Source: Methylobacteriaceae bacterium (GTDB lineage: Bacteria; Pseudomonadota; Alphaproteobacteria; Rhizobiales; Beijerinckiaceae). Taken from it: DNA of 5,081 nt. Below, in pieces: positions 4,697-5,081 of the stretch. The position numbers were made by a program, and so were the translations under genes. The notes beneath the pieces were generated by a model. It was not told the DNA's origin. It worked only from the letters and a program-made list of their open reading frames with translations, and made no database searches. Every line of letters starts with the position of its first letter. The stretch's first letter is position 1. Where the stretch lies: assembly GCA_031272615.1 (NCBI GenBank), contig JAISTL010000313.1:1-5081 (forward strand). Reading direction: 5' to 3'.

Positions 4697-4730
4697 AAAA
4701 TGCGTTTCATTCAACATCGGAGCGGCTGAC

Positions 4731-5081
4731 ATGCCCACAGACCTCAAGCCCGTGCGGCGGGCGCTGATTTCGGTTTCCGACAAGACCGGCCTTGTCGACT
4801 TCGCCGCGGCTCTGGCCCGGCGGAACATCGCGCTCATTTCCACCGGCGGCACCGCGGCGGCGCTGAAGCAGGCGAACCTCGCGGTGAGCGACGTGTCTGA
4901 GGTCACCGGCTTTCCCGAAATCATGGACGGGCGGGTGAAAACCCTGCATCCCAAGGTGCATGGCGGCCTGCTCGGCATTGACGACAACCCGGCGCACCAG
5001 GCGGCCATGACGGCCCACGGCATTGACAAGATTGACCTTCTCGTCGTCAATCTCTACCCGTTCGAGCAAACCCTGCTGGCG
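4731..5081 (+). CDS. purH: bifunctional AICAR formyltransferase/IMP cyclohydrolase, N-terminal part (3' end outside window)
   Basis: PurH performs the last two steps of de novo IMP synthesis: formylation of AICAR with 10-formyl-THF, then ring closure of FAICAR. The 117 codons here are the start of the IMP cyclohydrolase (MGS-like) domain. Visible marks are [11 protein letters not shown] (residues 11-21), ISTGGT (36-41), [20 protein letters not shown] (59-78) followed by GLL, and [13 protein letters not shown] (102-114). The [10 protein letters not shown] stretch is nearly invariant in PurH. The formyltransferase domain lies beyond the window; the full protein is normally about 510-540 residues. 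The ATG at 4731 has GGAG 8 nt upstream, and translation from it gives the usual short lead before ALISVSDK. The frame is open to the last base. It is divergent from the tRNA-Met/rplY block, with about 400 bases between. Confidence 0.97.
   Translation, partial: MPTDLKPVRRALISVSDKTGLVDFAAALARRNIALISTGGTAAALKQANLAVSDVSEVTGFPEIMDGRVKTLHPKVHGGLLGIDDNPAHQAAMTAHGIDKIDLLVVNLYPFEQTLLA

Larger units (their letters stand above)
4321..4730. other. gene-free region between tRNA-Met and purH, rich in repeats
   Basis: No recognised protein or RNA gene fits here. In order it holds the tRNA promoter, an 8-bp inverted repeat with GC-rich inner repeats, one copy of a dispersed repeat, a 9-bp tandem array, an AT-rich patch with -10-like boxes and a stem-loop before purH. 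Two short plus-strand frames cross it (4416-4535, 39 codons plus stop; 4532-4666, 44 codons plus stop). Both run through the dispersed repeat, so I do not call them genes. Confidence 0.6.

Noticed and set aside
4637..5069. Minus-strand frames opposite the start of purH
   Set aside because: Antisense to clear purH motifs, with no support of their own.

Overview
The window looks like a stretch of bacterial chromosome carrying mostly housekeeping genes. The DNA is GC-rich, with GC-ending codons in the genes. The compact minus-strand order rplY (long Ctc/TL5-type L25), pth, ychF, together with an elongator-type tRNA-Met(CAT), fits Alphaproteobacteria best. That placement is an inference from gene order and protein style, not from a search.

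Layout, left to right. (1) The 3' end of a fold-type II PLP enzyme of the threonine synthase family (plus strand, cut by the window edge) converges on a small exported protein of unknown function (minus strand). The minus-strand gene ends in a hairpin plus T-tract. (2) A gene-free gap of about 300 bases (1117-1423) holds a candidate promoter for the exported protein, three 13-bp tandem units built on GCGGTTAA, and small inverted repeats. (3) A minus-strand block encodes ychF, pth and rplY in translation-related roles. A strong intrinsic terminator lies between rplY and pth, so pth-ychF may be transcribed partly or wholly apart from rplY. (4) A minus-strand tRNA-Met(CAT) with encoded CCA lies upstream of rplY and has its own promoter (TTGACA, 18 bp, TATATC). 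(5) A non-coding stretch of about 400 bases (4321-4730) between tRNA-Met and purH is the most unusual part. It has an 8-bp perfect inverted repeat, a copy of the widespread dispersed repeat that reads VIASEAKQS when mistranslated, a five-copy 9-bp tandem array, a -10-like element and a stem-loop. (6) The first 117 codons of purH (plus strand, cut by the right edge) begin at 4731.

Functionally, L25, peptidyl-tRNA hydrolase, YchF and tRNA-Met all serve translation or ribosome function. PurH performs the last two steps of IMP synthesis, and the PLP enzyme belongs to amino-acid metabolism. I see no integrase, transposase, CRISPR array, toxin-antitoxin pair or defence gene, and no convincing new multi-gene system. 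The second-look items are the repeats and leader region in front of purH, the unknown exported protein, and the 13-bp repeats downstream of ychF.
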